64,000 bases of DNA from Scortum barcoo (lineage: Eukaryota > Chordata > Actinopteri > Centrarchiformes > Terapontidae). The notes beneath the pieces are model-generated. The model searched no databases. It had not been told where the DNA came from and saw only the letters and a list, made by a program, of their open reading frames with translations. The position numbers were made by a program, and so were the translations under genes. Of this stretch, positions 1 through 10,504 are shown piece by piece (within the stretch, counting starts at the first letter, position 1; each line of letters starts with the position of its first letter). The stretch is from contig CM041543.1 of NCBI GenBank assembly GCA_023238725.1, forward strand, positions 24,611,392 to 24,675,391, read 5' to 3'.

Positions 1-306
1 ACTCATTATACAGGAGTGTTGTAACTCTCTGAGTGTTATATTATTATATTATTAGAGTATTATTACTGTATTTATATGTAACCTGTTCTTCGATGTTGCT
101 TGAGGTAATTTTAGCTATTCATGTACTGTTGGCTGGTTTAATCTTTAATGATGCATCATATGAGAAAGAAGGACGTCTTCCAAAACAGTTGTCTTCATGG
201 TGTGTATTGTTTGTTTAACAGCTCTTGCAGGCGGAGGATTCCTTGTTTTCTTCAGTGGTAAGGTAGCACGCCAAATGCTGCAGAATGATGATTGTGGGAA
301 TGACTC
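1..306. other. Unassigned left edge, no supported gene
   Basis: AT-rich sequence up to the point where NLR homology begins at about 307. An open frame around 215-306 (AGGGFLVFFSGKVARQML in part) runs into the NLR fragment but does not resemble an NLR. It is probably unrelated sequence joined at the breakpoint that truncated the NLR exon. I recognise nothing else here. Confidence 0.4.
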
Positions 307-959
307 TCTGGGAAAACTGGCTTTTGAGCAGCTGCAGAAAGGCAACCTGATCTTCTATGAATCAGACCTGACAGAGTGTGGCATCGATATCAGAGAGCAG
401 CCTCAGTGTACTCAGGAGTGTTCACACAGATCTTTAAAGAGGAGAGAGGACTGTACCAGGACAAGGTGTTCTGCTTCGTCCATCTGAGTGTTCAGGAGTT
501 TCTGGCTGCTCTTCATGTTCATTGGAAATTCATCAACTCTGGAGTCAATCTGCTGTCAGAAGAACAAACCATGTCCCAAAGACTATTAACTAAACTATTA
601 AAAAAAACATCTAAATCAGCACATTTGTACCAGAGTGCTGTGGACAAGGCCTTACAGAGTCCAAATGGACACCTGGACTTGTTCCTTCGATTCCTCCTGG
701 GTCTTTCACTGCAGACCAATCAGACTCTCCTACGAGGTCTGCTGACACAGACAGGAAGTAGCTCACAGACCAACCAGTCAACAGTTGAGTACATCAAGGA
801 GAAGCTGAACAACAATCTATCTGGAGAGAAAAGCATCAATCTGTTCCACTGTCTGAATGAACTGAATGATCGTTCTCTAGTGGAGGAGATCCAACAGTCC
901 CTGAGATCAGGAAGTCTCTTCTGAGGCTGCTGCCAGTTTTCAAAGCTTCCAATAAATCT
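307..959 (+). pseudogene. NLR remnant: 3' part of FISNA-NACHT exon
   Basis: This is the C-terminal half of a fish NLR NACHT exon, covering the winged-helix and helical region. It reads SLGKLAFEQLQKGNLIFYES, then after a frame break AASVYSGVFTQIFKEERGLY and FCFVHLSVQEFLAALHVH, and ends at EEIQQSLRSGSLF. The same peptides occur in the minus-strand gene at 11353-13158, so the assignment is internal to the window. The NACHT core with Walker A and B is missing upstream of 307. Two bases are gained near 393 (the AG of ATCAGAGAGCAG) and break the frame. About 125 bp are missing near 918 compared with the minus copy, just after GGAAGTCTC, at a short shared CTCT. The exon appears to end before a GT at 960. 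A non-functional fragment. Confidence 0.85.
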
Positions 960-1069
960 GTGTAGGTGGACTAGACTCACCATATAATAGAAAAAAATAT
1001 TAACAATATGATATATGAAATATGTACTATATATTTATATTTTTCTATATATATTTATATAATTTTAAG

Positions 1070-1244
1070 GCTGAGTGGCTGTAACCTCTCAGAGAGAAGC
1101 TGTGAAGCTCTGTCCTCAGTTCTCAGCTCCCAGTCCTCTAGTCTGAGAGAGCTGGACCTGAGTAACAACAACCTGCAGGATTCAGGAAGTGAAGCTGCTG
1201 TCTGCTGGACTGAAGAGTCCACATTGTACACTAGAAACTCTGAG
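1070..1244 (+). pseudogene. NLR remnant: LRR exon, frame broken
   Basis: One leucine-rich-repeat exon of the NLR remnant, with an AG acceptor before 1070 and a GT donor after 1244. It reads LSGCNLSERSCEALSSVLSS then LRELDLSNNNLQDSG. It is 175 nt long, whereas intact copies of this exon on the minus strand are 174 nt. The extra A lies in TTCAGGAAGTGAAG near 1187, where sister exons have TTCAGGAGTGAAG. The frame is lost from there on. It follows the NACHT fragment in the order expected for the family. Confidence 0.85.
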
Positions 1245-1470
1245 GTCAGAGATCACCTTGGTTTTAGATGTCCATTGGTTGTGAATACTGTTTTAAATTC
1301 ATAATAATTTCAGGAAAGGTAATCCATGTCTCAAAGATGTCTTTGTTTTAATGATTTTCGTATTTATTTTTTTAAAACTTTTTTTTATTTATTACTGTTA
1401 TCCTCTATCCTCCCTGTTGTTAGGTCACTGGATACTTCCAGTTGATAGTAAAATTAGTCAAACACTTTTC

Positions 1471-1493
1471 AGGGTTAGGGTTAGGGTTAACCC
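1471..1493 (+). repeat. Short telomere-like (TTAGGG)3 tract
   Basis: Three consecutive GGGTTA units ending in TTAACCC, in the intron between two LRR exons of the NLR remnant. It is too short to imply a chromosome end. Confidence 0.7.
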
Positions 1494-1551
1494 ATTAAGG
1501 ACACTGTTTTATATGGTAACATTTTGACAGAACTTTGCCAAATGTGTCCAG

Positions 1552-1706
1552 GCTTTAATACTGTCTGATCACAGAGGAAGGCTGTGCTTCTCTGGCCTCA
1601 GCTCTGAAAGCTCCAACCCCTCCCATCTGAGAGAGCTGGACCTGAGCTACAACCATCCAGGAGACTCAGGAGTGAAGCTGCTGTCTGCTGGACTGGATAC
1701 TCTAAG
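1552..1706 (+). pseudogene. NLR remnant: terminal LRR exon, shortened
   Basis: Counterpart of the minus-strand LRR exon at 5329-5501, with recognisable EEGCASLASAL and HLRELDLSYNHPGDSGVKLL. It has a two-base gain near 1608 (CTCTGAAAGCTCC against CTCTAAGCTCC), which breaks the frame. It also lacks about 20 bases near its 3' end, so GGACTGGATACTC replaces the longer stretch in the minus copy. An AG acceptor and GT donor are still visible. Confidence 0.8.
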
Positions 1707-1882
1707 GTATAAACAGAAAACAAGACATCAAACACTGTTACTTTGTTACACTGACAAACTGAGAAACACTGCTTCAAGTTGAACAGCAGTTTGGACTCAG
1801 GTTGGATAGAAAATCAGTCAAAGTAAAAGTTATAAAATACCCATGTTTCCATCATAAAAAAAATTCTGTTTCTTCTATGTAG

Positions 1883-2228
1883 TATCTGATGTTCCATATG
1901 TTGATTGACTCCTGGGTCCTGGGTTTGTTAAACTTAGTTAGGGGCCCCAGGGTTGGCGCCTCTCTGTCTGAGGACCTATGATCTTTCTTATTGTAAATCA
2001 TATGTTCTGACACATGACTCACGAAAACAGCTAACCTATATAAGCAGATAGAGCTGATATACAGAGGAGATTCATATTGGCTTTAGTACCTCTCACAGGC
2101 AATCATGATGCTTGTTTTGATGCTGGACTAATTTGTAATAAACCTCTTTATATACAAGCAAGATAGTGTCAGTGGTGTCTCCTTCATCACCTTCACATCG
2201 TCGCTATTTAATAAACAACATCTACTAG
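1883..2228 (+). mobile_element. LTR-like insertion (solo LTR candidate)
   Basis: In the minus-strand NLR copy, the intron between the last LRR exon and the linker exon is only 134 bp (5195-5328). Here the same intron gains about 346 bp between TTCTATGTAG and GATGGAAAATTG. The extra DNA has LTR features: a TATA-type box CTATATAAGCAGA near 2036, and AATAAA near 2139 followed by a GT-rich downstream region. Near-inverted ends (TGATGTT and AACATC) and a short TAG at both edges are consistent with integration. No internal retroelement genes are present. The family and the exact ends are uncertain. Confidence 0.5.
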
Positions 2229-2276
2229 GATGGAAAATTGTGGAGAGCAGAGGCTGACACCTGGTGTAAGGAAGTG
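2229..2276 (+). pseudogene. NLR remnant: LRR-to-B30.2 linker exon
   Basis: Counterpart of the 47-nt linker exon at 5148-5194 on the minus strand. GTGGAGAGCAGAGG and GTAAGGAAGTGTAAG are recognisable. The minus copy encodes HGGEQRLKPGLRK. The usual AG acceptor context is altered by the neighbouring LTR-like insertion. Confidence 0.6.
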
Positions 2277-2754
2277 TAAGTTTGTTTACTAATTTTAGCG
2301 TAAAACAGTGAACAGTTTTTCTATTTAGAAAGAAAATAAATTAATAGTGCAACTCAGAATTGTTTTTAAATCCAACTGTTTTTTACTTTACAATTTACTG
2401 TGAAAATTGAAATTGTGTTATTGAAATTGTGTTATTTAAAACCCCCTGATTCACTGAGATTTCTAGTAACACTCTCTATGAAGACCACATCTATAGTGTG
2501 TTATGGAGGCATTCATAGTGAATTATGATGCATTTATAATGCTTTATGACTATAGTCATCATGCTATAATAGACTATGCATTATCACAGATAATAGATAA
2601 TAGATATTATTTGTGACTAGGAGAGTGGTCGACTTTCAGTCTTTTTTCTTTTTTTTTTAGTTTATGAAAACATAGTCAGATGAAAACATCAGTTCACAAT
2701 TAACAATTAAACAATGAATTCTTCAGCTGTGTCACATGATCATTTATTTATTTG

Positions 2755-2834
2755 TTGTATCACACTGGACCCAGATACAGTGTGCAGAAAACTCAAACTG
2801 TCTGACAACAACAAAAAAGTGACAGTGATAAAGG
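2755..2834 (+). pseudogene. NLR remnant: PRY start of B30.2 exon
   Basis: Encodes TLDPDTVCRKLKLSDNNKKV, which matches the start of the PRY subdomain in fish NLR B30.2 exons. The minus-strand counterpart begins MDTNTVNRFLMLSDNNRKV. Similarity stops at about 2834 and the SPRY body is missing. This is the last trace of the plus-strand NLR copy. Confidence 0.75.
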
Positions 2835-4305
2835 TTTGGGTTAAAAGTGCTGTATGTAACTATTTATATGTGTTCATTGATTTTTATTCATTTTTAATCA
2901 ACAATTTAAAAGCAAATAGTAACATAACTAAAAAAAAGACACATTCCCAACTTTTTCAGCCTTCAATAGCCTGTAGACTGATTTCTCTAAAAATCAGTGG
3001 GATGTTTTTCAGCTTCTCTGTGAAAACAAACAGTGACTGAAAAACAAGCTCAAATTTGATCAATTTTTTTAACAACTTCATTGAAAATCCAGATATCAAC
3101 ATGATGCCTGTCCACCACGTTCAGTCTCGTGTCACCTAACCGACTGCAGCTGACTTAACGTCACTCAATGTCATTGTGTCTCAGAAATGCTTTCATTAAA
3201 ACAATTGTGGACCCAATTGTGACCCTTCTGAATTAATAAAATAATATTATACATTGTTTGTCTGTTTGAGAAACACTGAATCAAAATATTAATGACCTTA
3301 TCTCTGTCATGTTTGCATATTTATTCAGTAAATTTAATGAGACTCATTCTGAGTTGGTGTGCTTGTCTGGTGTAAGTTTATTTATAAACTTATAAATGTA
3401 TTTATTTAAAGCCCAAAATCACAAACAAGAGTTAACAGGCTGAAAGAAGACACTTGTACTCTGTGTTAGAATGAAGCATGAATGTTAACAGACTCGGCTG
3501 TCAGTGCACGTTTCATAAATCCCAAGTAGTCTTTTCAATTTTTCCTCTCATTGCGTATTGCTAAAATATGAGAAAAAATAAGAAAACACTGATGCATGAG
3601 GCTCATTGTTCTCACAAACTGTCTCCATACACGGTCCTCTTCTCACATTTAGTGTCCTCACACAAATTTTCATCATAGACTACCGTTATTCATCATCCTC
3701 ACACACACCCTGTCCTTAAACTCACACACTATGTAAAAACACATGCTTTAACACACTGACTTCATATTCTCAGTCCACACAGGTCGCTCATGAGTCGCCA
3801 CAGATACCCATGAGAAAACGAATAAAAGTCAAACTCAGTGCTATTATTTATTTACTGGACAAACACTCTTCACATAGACAGTCCTCACAGGATGTTTACA
3901 TTTGTTTTCTTCCTCAAAGCAGCTTCTTCCTGGTTTTCTTCATCACATTCGGAGATTCAGAGACACATAATTCACACAAGTACATTTCTTCAAACCTGAT
4001 CTCTGACCCAAAATAGCACCATGTAAAATAAAAGACACACTGTGCTGACTTGGACGTGTAGTTAAAGGTACAAAGGAATGACTAAAATTGAAAAATCACT
4101 GTCATCTGGATTCACTGTCCTGATACTACTGTGTATACAACTTAATTTAAATACCAATTTACATTAGATGTAAATCATTCTCAAATCATTGTTCAACAAT
4201 TACCTTAAAGAAACGTTCTCTTCGTGTTTTCTTTGAATGTTGGCTTAAATCACTTTTCCAAACTGAAAAATGAGTATTTCTGTAAACAGGAGGATACCTT
4301 CCCTT
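2835..4305. other. Spacer between convergent NLR copies, no gene seen
   Basis: AT-rich sequence between the two NLR tails. It has only short chance frames and no splice or domain pattern that I recognise. The 3' UTR of the minus-strand NLR probably lies at its right end. Confidence 0.5.
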
Positions 4306-4874
4306 CTACACTGAACACAGAGACACTGATGACCCAGACCAGGACTTAGACCCAAACCCAAATCCAGGATAAAGAGGTTCAGTGAATGTGGTGTTGGAAG
4401 GTGTGGAGGTGGATCAGTGTGTCAGAGGAGACTCTGTAGAAGGACAGAGTGCCAGCAGGACAGTCCACATACACTGCTACTCTGTGAGAGACAGAGAGAC
4501 AGGAGGAGGAGGAGGAGGAGGAGGAATGAACAATCTCTGTTTTTTTCTTATTGTGCCAAACAGCATAACAACCCTTTGAGCAATTCAGACTCCAGGACTG
4601 ATCATTTTCTCCAAACCAGCAGTCAGCTCTGTGTCCTCTCCTTCTGATTTCTCTGTAACTCACTGATATATGTACATCCTCCTTCTCCACTCGACCTCCC
4701 AGTAACAGCGACCAGTCAGACCAGTTCTACACAGCAGCTGAGGCCAGTAGTCAAATCTCTCTGGATGATCAGGATATGGCTGCTCTTTCTCCACATATGT
4801 CACCTTCCTGTTGTTGTCAGACAGCATGAGGAATCTGTTCACTGTGTTTGTGTCCATTATGAGTTCACAGTAAT
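4306..4874 (-). pseudogene. B30.2 (PRY-SPRY) exon of NLR, two frameshifts
   Basis: Last exon of the minus-strand NLR. It begins after CTCCTTCAG with YCELIMDTNTVNRFLMLSDN (PRY). It continues with LTGRCYWEVEW, VHISVSYREIRRRGHRADCW and VAVYVDCPAGTLSFYRVSSD (SPRY). Two extra bases (TA in TACATATATCAGTG, near 4670) and one extra base near 4396 shift the frame. In the final frame the protein would end in a Gly/Ser-rich tail with FTEPLYPGFGFGSK and SSVSLCSV, then TAG at 4306-4308, the usual ending for this family. A CT/GGA-rich low-complexity stretch at 4500-4525 encodes a Ser run. B30.2 domains act in ligand or protein binding. Confidence 0.85.
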
Positions 4875-5147
4875 CTGAAGGAGAGAAAAAGATGCAGAAA
4901 AGAAATACTTTATGATCTGACTGTTGGATTTGTTTTATGTTTCATATTATCTTTATGAGATAATAGATTGTTATCTAAAGATAAGTCACTGATTGTACAT
5001 TATAGAAAATACATAATCTTTAATGATTTTAAATCATGTCTAGGATTTGAGTGAGGGAATAGCAGAACTATGAACCATTTACCATTGATTTTGTGTTTTT
5101 TTTTTTGTTTGTTTTTGTCCTCATAATCCAACTAAATCCACACTTAC

Positions 5148-5194
5148 ACTTCCTCAGACCAGGTTTTAACCTCTGCTCTCCACCATGGTCCACC
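5148..5194 (-). CDS. NLR linker exon between LRR and B30.2
   Basis: A 47-nt exon encoding VDHGGEQRLKPGLRK, with acceptor CTTCCTCCAG and donor GTAAGTG. It joins in phase with the B30.2 exon, giving LRK-YYCEL. This small exon is characteristic of fish NLRs that end in B30.2. Upstream, the LRR exon at 5329-5501 is one base short, so that junction is out of phase. Confidence 0.75.
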
Positions 5195-5328
5195 CTGGAG
5201 GAAGAAACACAGTCAGAATGATTTTCTATCCAACATGAGTCCTAACTGCTGTTCAACATGAAGCAGTGTTCCTCAGTTTGACAGTGTGACAGAGAAACAG
5301 TGTGTGAGGTCTTGGTTTCAGTCCATAC

Positions 5329-5501
5329 CTAGGGTGTCCAGTCTCCAGTGTGGATGCTCCAATCCAGCAGACAGCAGCTTCACTCCTGAGTCTCCTGGAT
5401 GGTTGTAGCTCAGGTCCAGCTCTCTCAGATGGGAGGGGTTGGAGCTTAGAGCTGAGGCCAGAGAAGCACAGCCTTCCTCTGTGATAAGACAGCCTGACAG
5501 C
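5329..5501 (-). pseudogene. Last LRR exon of NLR, one base short
   Basis: Reads LSGCLITEEGCASLASALSS then HLRELDLSYNHPGDSGVKLL and HPHWRLDTL. Acceptor AG precedes 5501 and a GTATGG donor follows 5329. It is 173 nt, while sister LRR exons are 174 nt. The end reads ACCCTAG where ACCCTCAG is expected, so the join to the linker exon is out of frame. The open reading inside the exon is otherwise clean. Confidence 0.75.
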
Positions 5502-5553
5502 CTACATATATATCCACATACATAAACACATACGGGACATTGTTATTCATTGC

Positions 5554-5565
5554 TGATTTGTGTGT
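5554..5565 (-). repeat. Rex3 target-site duplication, 3' side
   Basis: The 12-mer TGATTTGTGTGT directly abuts the Rex3 3' tail. An identical copy is at 8926-8937. Confidence 0.9.
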
Positions 5566-5589
5566 CCAGCCATCCATCCATCTTCATCC

Positions 5590-7420
5590 CCTTGATCCGG
5601 GGACCGGGTCGCGGAGGCAGCAGTCTGAGCAGAGATGCCCAGACTTCCCTCACCCCAGACACTTCCTCCAGCTCTTCCTCGGGGGGACCCCTGGAGGCGT
5701 TCCCAGGCCAGCTGAGAGACGTAGTCTCTCCAGCGTGTCCTGGGTTCTTCCCCGGGGCCTCCTCCCCGGTGGTGGGACATGCCTGGAACACCTCCCTAGG
5801 GAGGCGTCCAGGGGGCATCCAAAACAGATGCCTGAGCCACCTCAGCTGACTCCTCTTGATGTGAAGGAGCAGCGGCTCTACTCTCTGAGCTCCTCCCGAG
5901 TGACCGAGCTTCTCACCCTATCTCTAAGGGAGCGCCCAGCCACCCTGCGGAGGAAACTCATTTCAGCCGCTTGCTTGTATCCGCGATCTTGTCCTTTCGG
6001 TCATTACCCAAAGTTCATGACCATAGGTGAGGGTGGGAATGTAGATTGACCGGTAAATCGAGAGCTTCACCTTTCGACTCAGCTCCTTCTTCACCACGAC
6101 GGTCCGGTATACCGACCGTATAACTGCAACTGTTGACGCTGCACCAATCCGCCTGTCAATCTCACGCTCCAATCATTCCCTCACTCGTGAACAAGACCCC
6201 GAGATACTTGAACTCCTCCACTTGAGGCAGGACCTCTCCACCCACCCGGAGAGGGCATGCACGCCACCCTTTTCCGGTCGAGAACCATGGCCTCGGATTT
6301 GGAGGTGCTGATTCTCATCCCAGCCGCTTCACACTCGGCTGCAAACCGCTCCAGTACATGCTGAAGGTCCTGGCTTGATGAAGCCAACAGGACAACATCA
6401 TCTGCAAAAAGAAGAGATGAAATCCTGTGGTTCCCAAACCGGACTCCCTCCGGCCCCTGGCTACGCCTAGAAATCCTGTCCATAAAGATTATGAACAGGA
6501 CCGGTGACAAAGGGCAGCCCTGCCGGAGTCCAACATGTACTGGGAACAGGTCTGACTTACTGCCGGCAATGCGAACCAAGCTCCTGCTCCGGGTCAGAGA
6601 GAGATTGCCCTTAGCAAAGGCACCCTGGACCCCATACTCACGGAGCACTCCCCCCACAGAATACCACGAGGGACACGGTCGAATGCCTTCTCCAGATCCA
6701 CAAAGCACATGTGGACTGGCTGGTTGGGCAAACTCCCATAAACCCATATAGAGCTGGTCCAGTGCTCCACGACCGGGACGAAAACCGCATTGTTCCTCCT
6801 GAATCTGAGGGTCGACTATCGGCCGAATTCTCCTCTCCAGTACTCTGGCGTGAGACCTTCCCGGGGAGGCTGAGAAGTGTGATCCCCCTGTAGTTGGAAC
6901 ACACTCTCCGGTCCCCCCTTTTTAAAAAGAGGGACCACCATCCCGGTTTGCCACTCCAGAGGCACTGTCCCCAACCTCCATGCAATGTTGCAGAGGACGT
7001 GTCAGCCAAGACAGCCCCACAACATCCAGAGACTTGAGGTACTCAGGGCGGATCTCATCCACTCCCGGCGCCTTGCCACACCGTGATGGACGAGTCCACC
7101 TCAGAGTCCCCAGCCTCCGCTTCCTCACTTGAAGGCAAGTCGGTGGGATTGAGGAGATCCTCGAAGTAGTATTTCTTCCACCGTCCGTCCGACAATAATG
7201 TCCCCAGTTGAGGTCAACAGCTCCCCACCTGCACTGTAAACAGTGTTGGCAGAGCAAGTACTGCTTCCCCCTTCTGAGGCGCCGGACGGTTTGCCAGAAT
7301 CTCTTCGAGGCCGACCAATAGTCCTTCTCCATGGCCTCACCGAACTCCTCCCAGACCCGAAGTCTGCGGCTTGCTTGGCCTGCCAAGGGTACCAGTCAAT
7401 CGCGCCAGGAGTCCTACAGG
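5590..7420 (-). pseudogene. Rex3 reverse transcriptase region, frameshifted
   Basis: Fragments in successive frames read GDRRVCSNYRGITLLSLPGK (RT motif near 6880), VGLRQGCPLSPVLFIIFMDR (near 6500), LLFADDVVLLASS with the catalytic FADD at 6397-6408, [13 protein letters not shown] and KLSIYRSIYIPTLTYGHELW (near 6050). The C-terminal end is near 5590, with REVWASLLRLLPPRPGP. These are consecutive pieces of an RTE-type reverse transcriptase that, together with the endonuclease, copies the element into a nicked target. At least four frame changes separate them. Confidence 0.85.
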
Positions 7421-7789
7421 CCAACATGGTCTGATAGGACCCCTTCTTCAGCCTGACGGCATCCCCTTACTTCCGGTGTCCACCACCGGGTTCGGGGTTG
7501 CCGCCACGACAGGCACCAGAGACCTTGCGTCCACAACTTCGAACTGCCGCGTCGACAATGGAGGCAGAGAACATCTGGTCCACTCGGACTCAATGTCCCC
7601 AGCCTCCCGCAGAATCTGTGAGAAGCTCTTCCAGAGGTGGGAGTTGAAGACCTCCCTGACAGAGGGCTCGGCCAGACGTTCCCAACAGACCCTCACAATA
7701 CGTTTGGGTCTGCCAGGTCTGTCCAACTTCCTCCTCCTGCCAGCGGATCCAACTCACCACCAGGTGGTGATCGGTTGACAGCTCAGCCC

Positions 7790-8760
7790 CTCTCTTTACC
7801 CGAGTGTCCAAGTGTCCAAGACATACGGCCGGAGATCAGATGAAACGACAACAAAGTCGATCATCATCGACCTCCGGCCTAGGGTGTCCTGGTGCCACGT
7901 GCACTGATGGACACCCTTATGCTTCGAACATGGTGTTCGTTATGGACAAACTGTGACTAGCACAGAAGTCCAATAACAGAACACCGCTCGGGTTCAGATC
8001 AGGGAGGCCGTTCCTCCCAATCACGCCCCTCCAGGTATCACTGTCGCTGCCCACATGAGCTGCGTTGAAGTCCCCCAGTAGAACAATGGGCAATATAGTC
8101 CCCTGGTCGGAGCACTATCAAGTACCCCTCCCAGGGACTCCAAGAAGGCCGGGTACTCTGTACTGCTGTTCGGACCCGTAGGCACAAACAACAGCAAGAG
8201 ACCTATCCCCTAAGCCGAAGGCGCAGGGAAGCGACCCTCTCATTCACCGGGGTGAACTCCAACACATGGCGGCTGAGCTGGGGAGCTAGCTATAAGCAAG
8301 CCCACACCAGCCTGCCGCCGCTCACCCTGGGCAACTCCAGAGTAGTGGAGGGTCCAGCCCCTCTCAAGGAGCTGGGTTCCAGAGCCCAAGCTATGCTAGT
8401 GGAGGTGAGCCCGACTATCTCTAGCCGGTACCTCTCAACCTCCCACGCACGAGCTCAGGCTCCTTCCCCCCCAGCGAGGTGACATTCCATGTCCCTATGG
8501 CCAGAGTTTTGGTCCAAGGATTGGGTCGTCCAGGCGAGGCCCCTGCCAGCCACGACTGCTACCCAAACCACATGGCACCGGCCCCTCATGGACCTTCCTG
8601 TGGGTGGTGAGCCTACTGGAAGGCGGGCCCACGTCGCCGCCATTACGGGCTGAGCCCGGCCGGGTCCCATGAGCCCCAACCCCAGGCCTGGCTCCAGGGT
8701 GGGGCCCCGGTAACGCCAATCCAGGCGACGTAACGGTCCTTGTTCTTCTTTTATCCATGG
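7790..8760 (-). pseudogene. Rex3 APE endonuclease region, degenerate
   Basis: On the minus strand the stretch at about 8035-8095 reads PIVLLGDFNAAHVGSDSDTW, which contains the GDFNA motif of APE-type endonucleases that nick target DNA. Further upstream, near 8490, GHRDMECHLAG resembles the start of the domain. A frame beginning MDKRRTRTVTSP at 8758 is GC-rich 5' sequence of the element. Frames are interrupted. Confidence 0.75.
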
Positions 8761-8925
8761 TGGGCTTGTGAACCGCTCTTAGTCTGGCCCGTCACCTAGG
8801 ACCTGTTTGCCATGGGAGACCCTACCAGGGGCGTAATGCCCCCGACAACATAGCTCCTAGGATCATTCATTCGGGCACACAAACCCCTCCACCACAGTAA
8901 GGTAAGGTGGCGGTTCAAGGAGGGG

Positions 8926-8937
8926 TGATTTGTGTGT
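8926..8937 (-). repeat. Rex3 target-site duplication, 5' side
   Basis: TGATTTGTGTGT, identical to 5554-5565. Removing 5566-8937 restores the pre-insertion intron. Confidence 0.9.
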
Positions 8938-9219
8938 AGTACCTATAAATAGCCTGCAGGTGTCAGTGTTGGTAAATGGACAGCATGCATTTAGGGGGAG
9001 CTGAAGGGATAGTGCACAAATATTGTACTTTGGCATTTCTTGACAGCTATATACCCAAGAAATCCCAAAGGATTTTATTGTTTGATTGATTGATATCTTT
9101 TATTTTGAGCATGTGAAAAAAATGAAAAAAAAAACTGATTACTAAAATTAGTTGTAGTTTGTTCACATTAGATTTCCTGTGAAGACAATTATAAAAATGC
9201 CCTTGGATGTCAGATGACT

Positions 9220-9251
<32 letters not shown>

Positions 9252-9284
9252 GCTTTAAACCCCAGATCAGCAGTGTACCAGTGT

Positions 9285-9441
9285 ACAGTTTGAACTCTTA
9301 AGTCCAGCAGACAACAGCTTCACTCCTGAATCCTGCAGGTCGTTATTACTCAAGTCCAGGCTCTTCAGATTAGAGGACTGGGAGCTGAGAACTGAGGACA
9401 GAGCTTTACAGCTTCTCCACAGCAGTTTACAGCCACTGAGC
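9285..9441 (-). pseudogene. NLR LRR exon with altered 3' end
   Basis: Reads LSGCKLLWRSCKALSSVLSS then LKSLDLSNNDLQDSGVKLLS, with an intact acceptor at 9442. The 3' end lacks the usual PHCTLETLR ending. It reads NCTLVHC and a stop unless an internal GT in CACTGGTACAC is used as donor. The repeat may be shortened or mis-spliced. Confidence 0.75.
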
Positions 9442-9999
9442 CTGAGGAAAATGTTAAAGTCACACATTAAAAGTGAACACCTTCATTAAAAATGAATACA
9501 AGTAGACCTGCAAGCAGGTATACTGGGTTCCGAGGACCAGTCAAAACTCTGAACCCAAGACCCATGGCCTCAGAGCTTAAAGACTGACTGAATAGGATTT
9601 CAATTATTTGTATGTTTGGACAAGCTCAGATGGCTTCCTGGTGTACTTACTGCAAGGTCTGCTTCAGCAGTGGACTATAAGGGCTGTTTAAGTTGGACAT
9701 AAACTTTGCTTTGAACACCTCCAAGTACCCCCCACAATCTAACAAGAGTATGATGGAATCTCACTGCCTGTTTTTTTTTTTTTTACAAAGATCATAGTCA
9801 GGGGCAGGTCAGCTTTCCATCATAAACTAAAATCTACCTAAAAGAAAATTACTTTCAACTTTAAATATAAACCCCAACCACGTGCAAATAATAATTAGTT
9901 AAAATATCTAACCATACACTGATGGATTTATATTGTTCTTTACAAAAACACTGTTTGCAGACGATAATCACTTTAGTGTCATCCTTTATTGTTCCTGAC

Positions 10000-10173
10000 C
10001 TGAGTGTTTCAAGTGTGCAGTGTGGGCTCTCCAGTCCAGTAGACAGCACCGTCACTCTTGACTCCTGCAGGTCGTTGTTACTCAGGTCCAGCTCTCTCAG
10101 ACTAGAGGACTGGGAGCTGAGAACTGAGGACAGAGCTTCACAACTTCCCATTGTCAAGTTACAAGCAGAGAGC
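10000..10173 (-). CDS. NLR LRR exon, intact (174 nt)
   Basis: Encodes LSACNLTMGSCEALSSVLSS, LRELDLSNNDLQESRVTVLS and HCTLETL. It is exactly 58 codons long, with AG before 10173 and GTCAGG after 10000. This gives one ribonuclease-inhibitor-type pair of LRR turns per exon, the standard fish NLR arrangement. Confidence 0.85.
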
Positions 10174-10343
10174 CTTTAAAGACATGAAGATATGAATAAT
10201 TTTACCCATGATGATTTACATAGTATTTTTGTTTGGAACACACAGCTTTTATAGTGGTGTTGCAGAGACATAATTTCCTTTTCAACATCAAATATCAAAA
10301 TTACTGTAAGGAAGTTGCTTTTAAAAACTAATGTTACACTCCA

Positions 10344-10418
10344 AGACTAGAGGACTGGGAGCTAAGAACTGTGGACAGAGCTTCACAGCTTCTCCCTGAG
10401 AGGTTACACGTAGTCAAC
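10344..10418 (-). pseudogene. Truncated NLR LRR exon (5' half only)
   Basis: Begins after CTTCTTCAG with LTTCNLSGRSCEALSTVLSS. Homology stops at about 10344 and a stop codon follows. The second half, LRELDLSNN onward, is absent and there is no donor at the expected place. It was probably created by a deletion of roughly 100 bp. Confidence 0.8.
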
Positions 10419-10504
10419 CTGAAGAAGAAATGGCATATATGAAATTAATGAAAAGCAAACTAACTAACTAAATTACAAACACACACATCCCATCCTGCTC
10501 TAAC

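Larger units (their letters stand above)
5566..8925 (-). mobile_element. Rex3 non-LTR retrotransposon (RTE type), degenerate
   Basis: A 3360-bp insertion on the minus strand, flanked by exact 12-bp duplications. Its 3' end (left) is a short ATGG/GATG tail at 5569-5582. The sequence CGGTGACAAAGGGCAGCCCT at 6502 and, on the minus strand, TGGCAAACCGGGATGGTGGT near 6940 correspond, as I remember them, to the widely used Rex3 PCR primer sites. This supports the family name. Both domains of the single RTE polyprotein are visible: an APE-type endonuclease (about 7800-8750) and a reverse transcriptase (about 5960-7400). The reading frame is split among many fragments by frameshifts, so the copy is dead. 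It is near full length for Rex3 and lies in an NLR intron. Confidence 0.9.

Noticed and set aside
1471..1493. Chromosome-end or telomere fusion signal
   Set aside because: Only three units, inside an NLR intron. Chance or slippage is enough.
5540..8758. Plus-strand frames over the Rex3 element
   Set aside because: Shadows of the minus-strand retrotransposon. The RT and endonuclease motifs are on the minus strand only.
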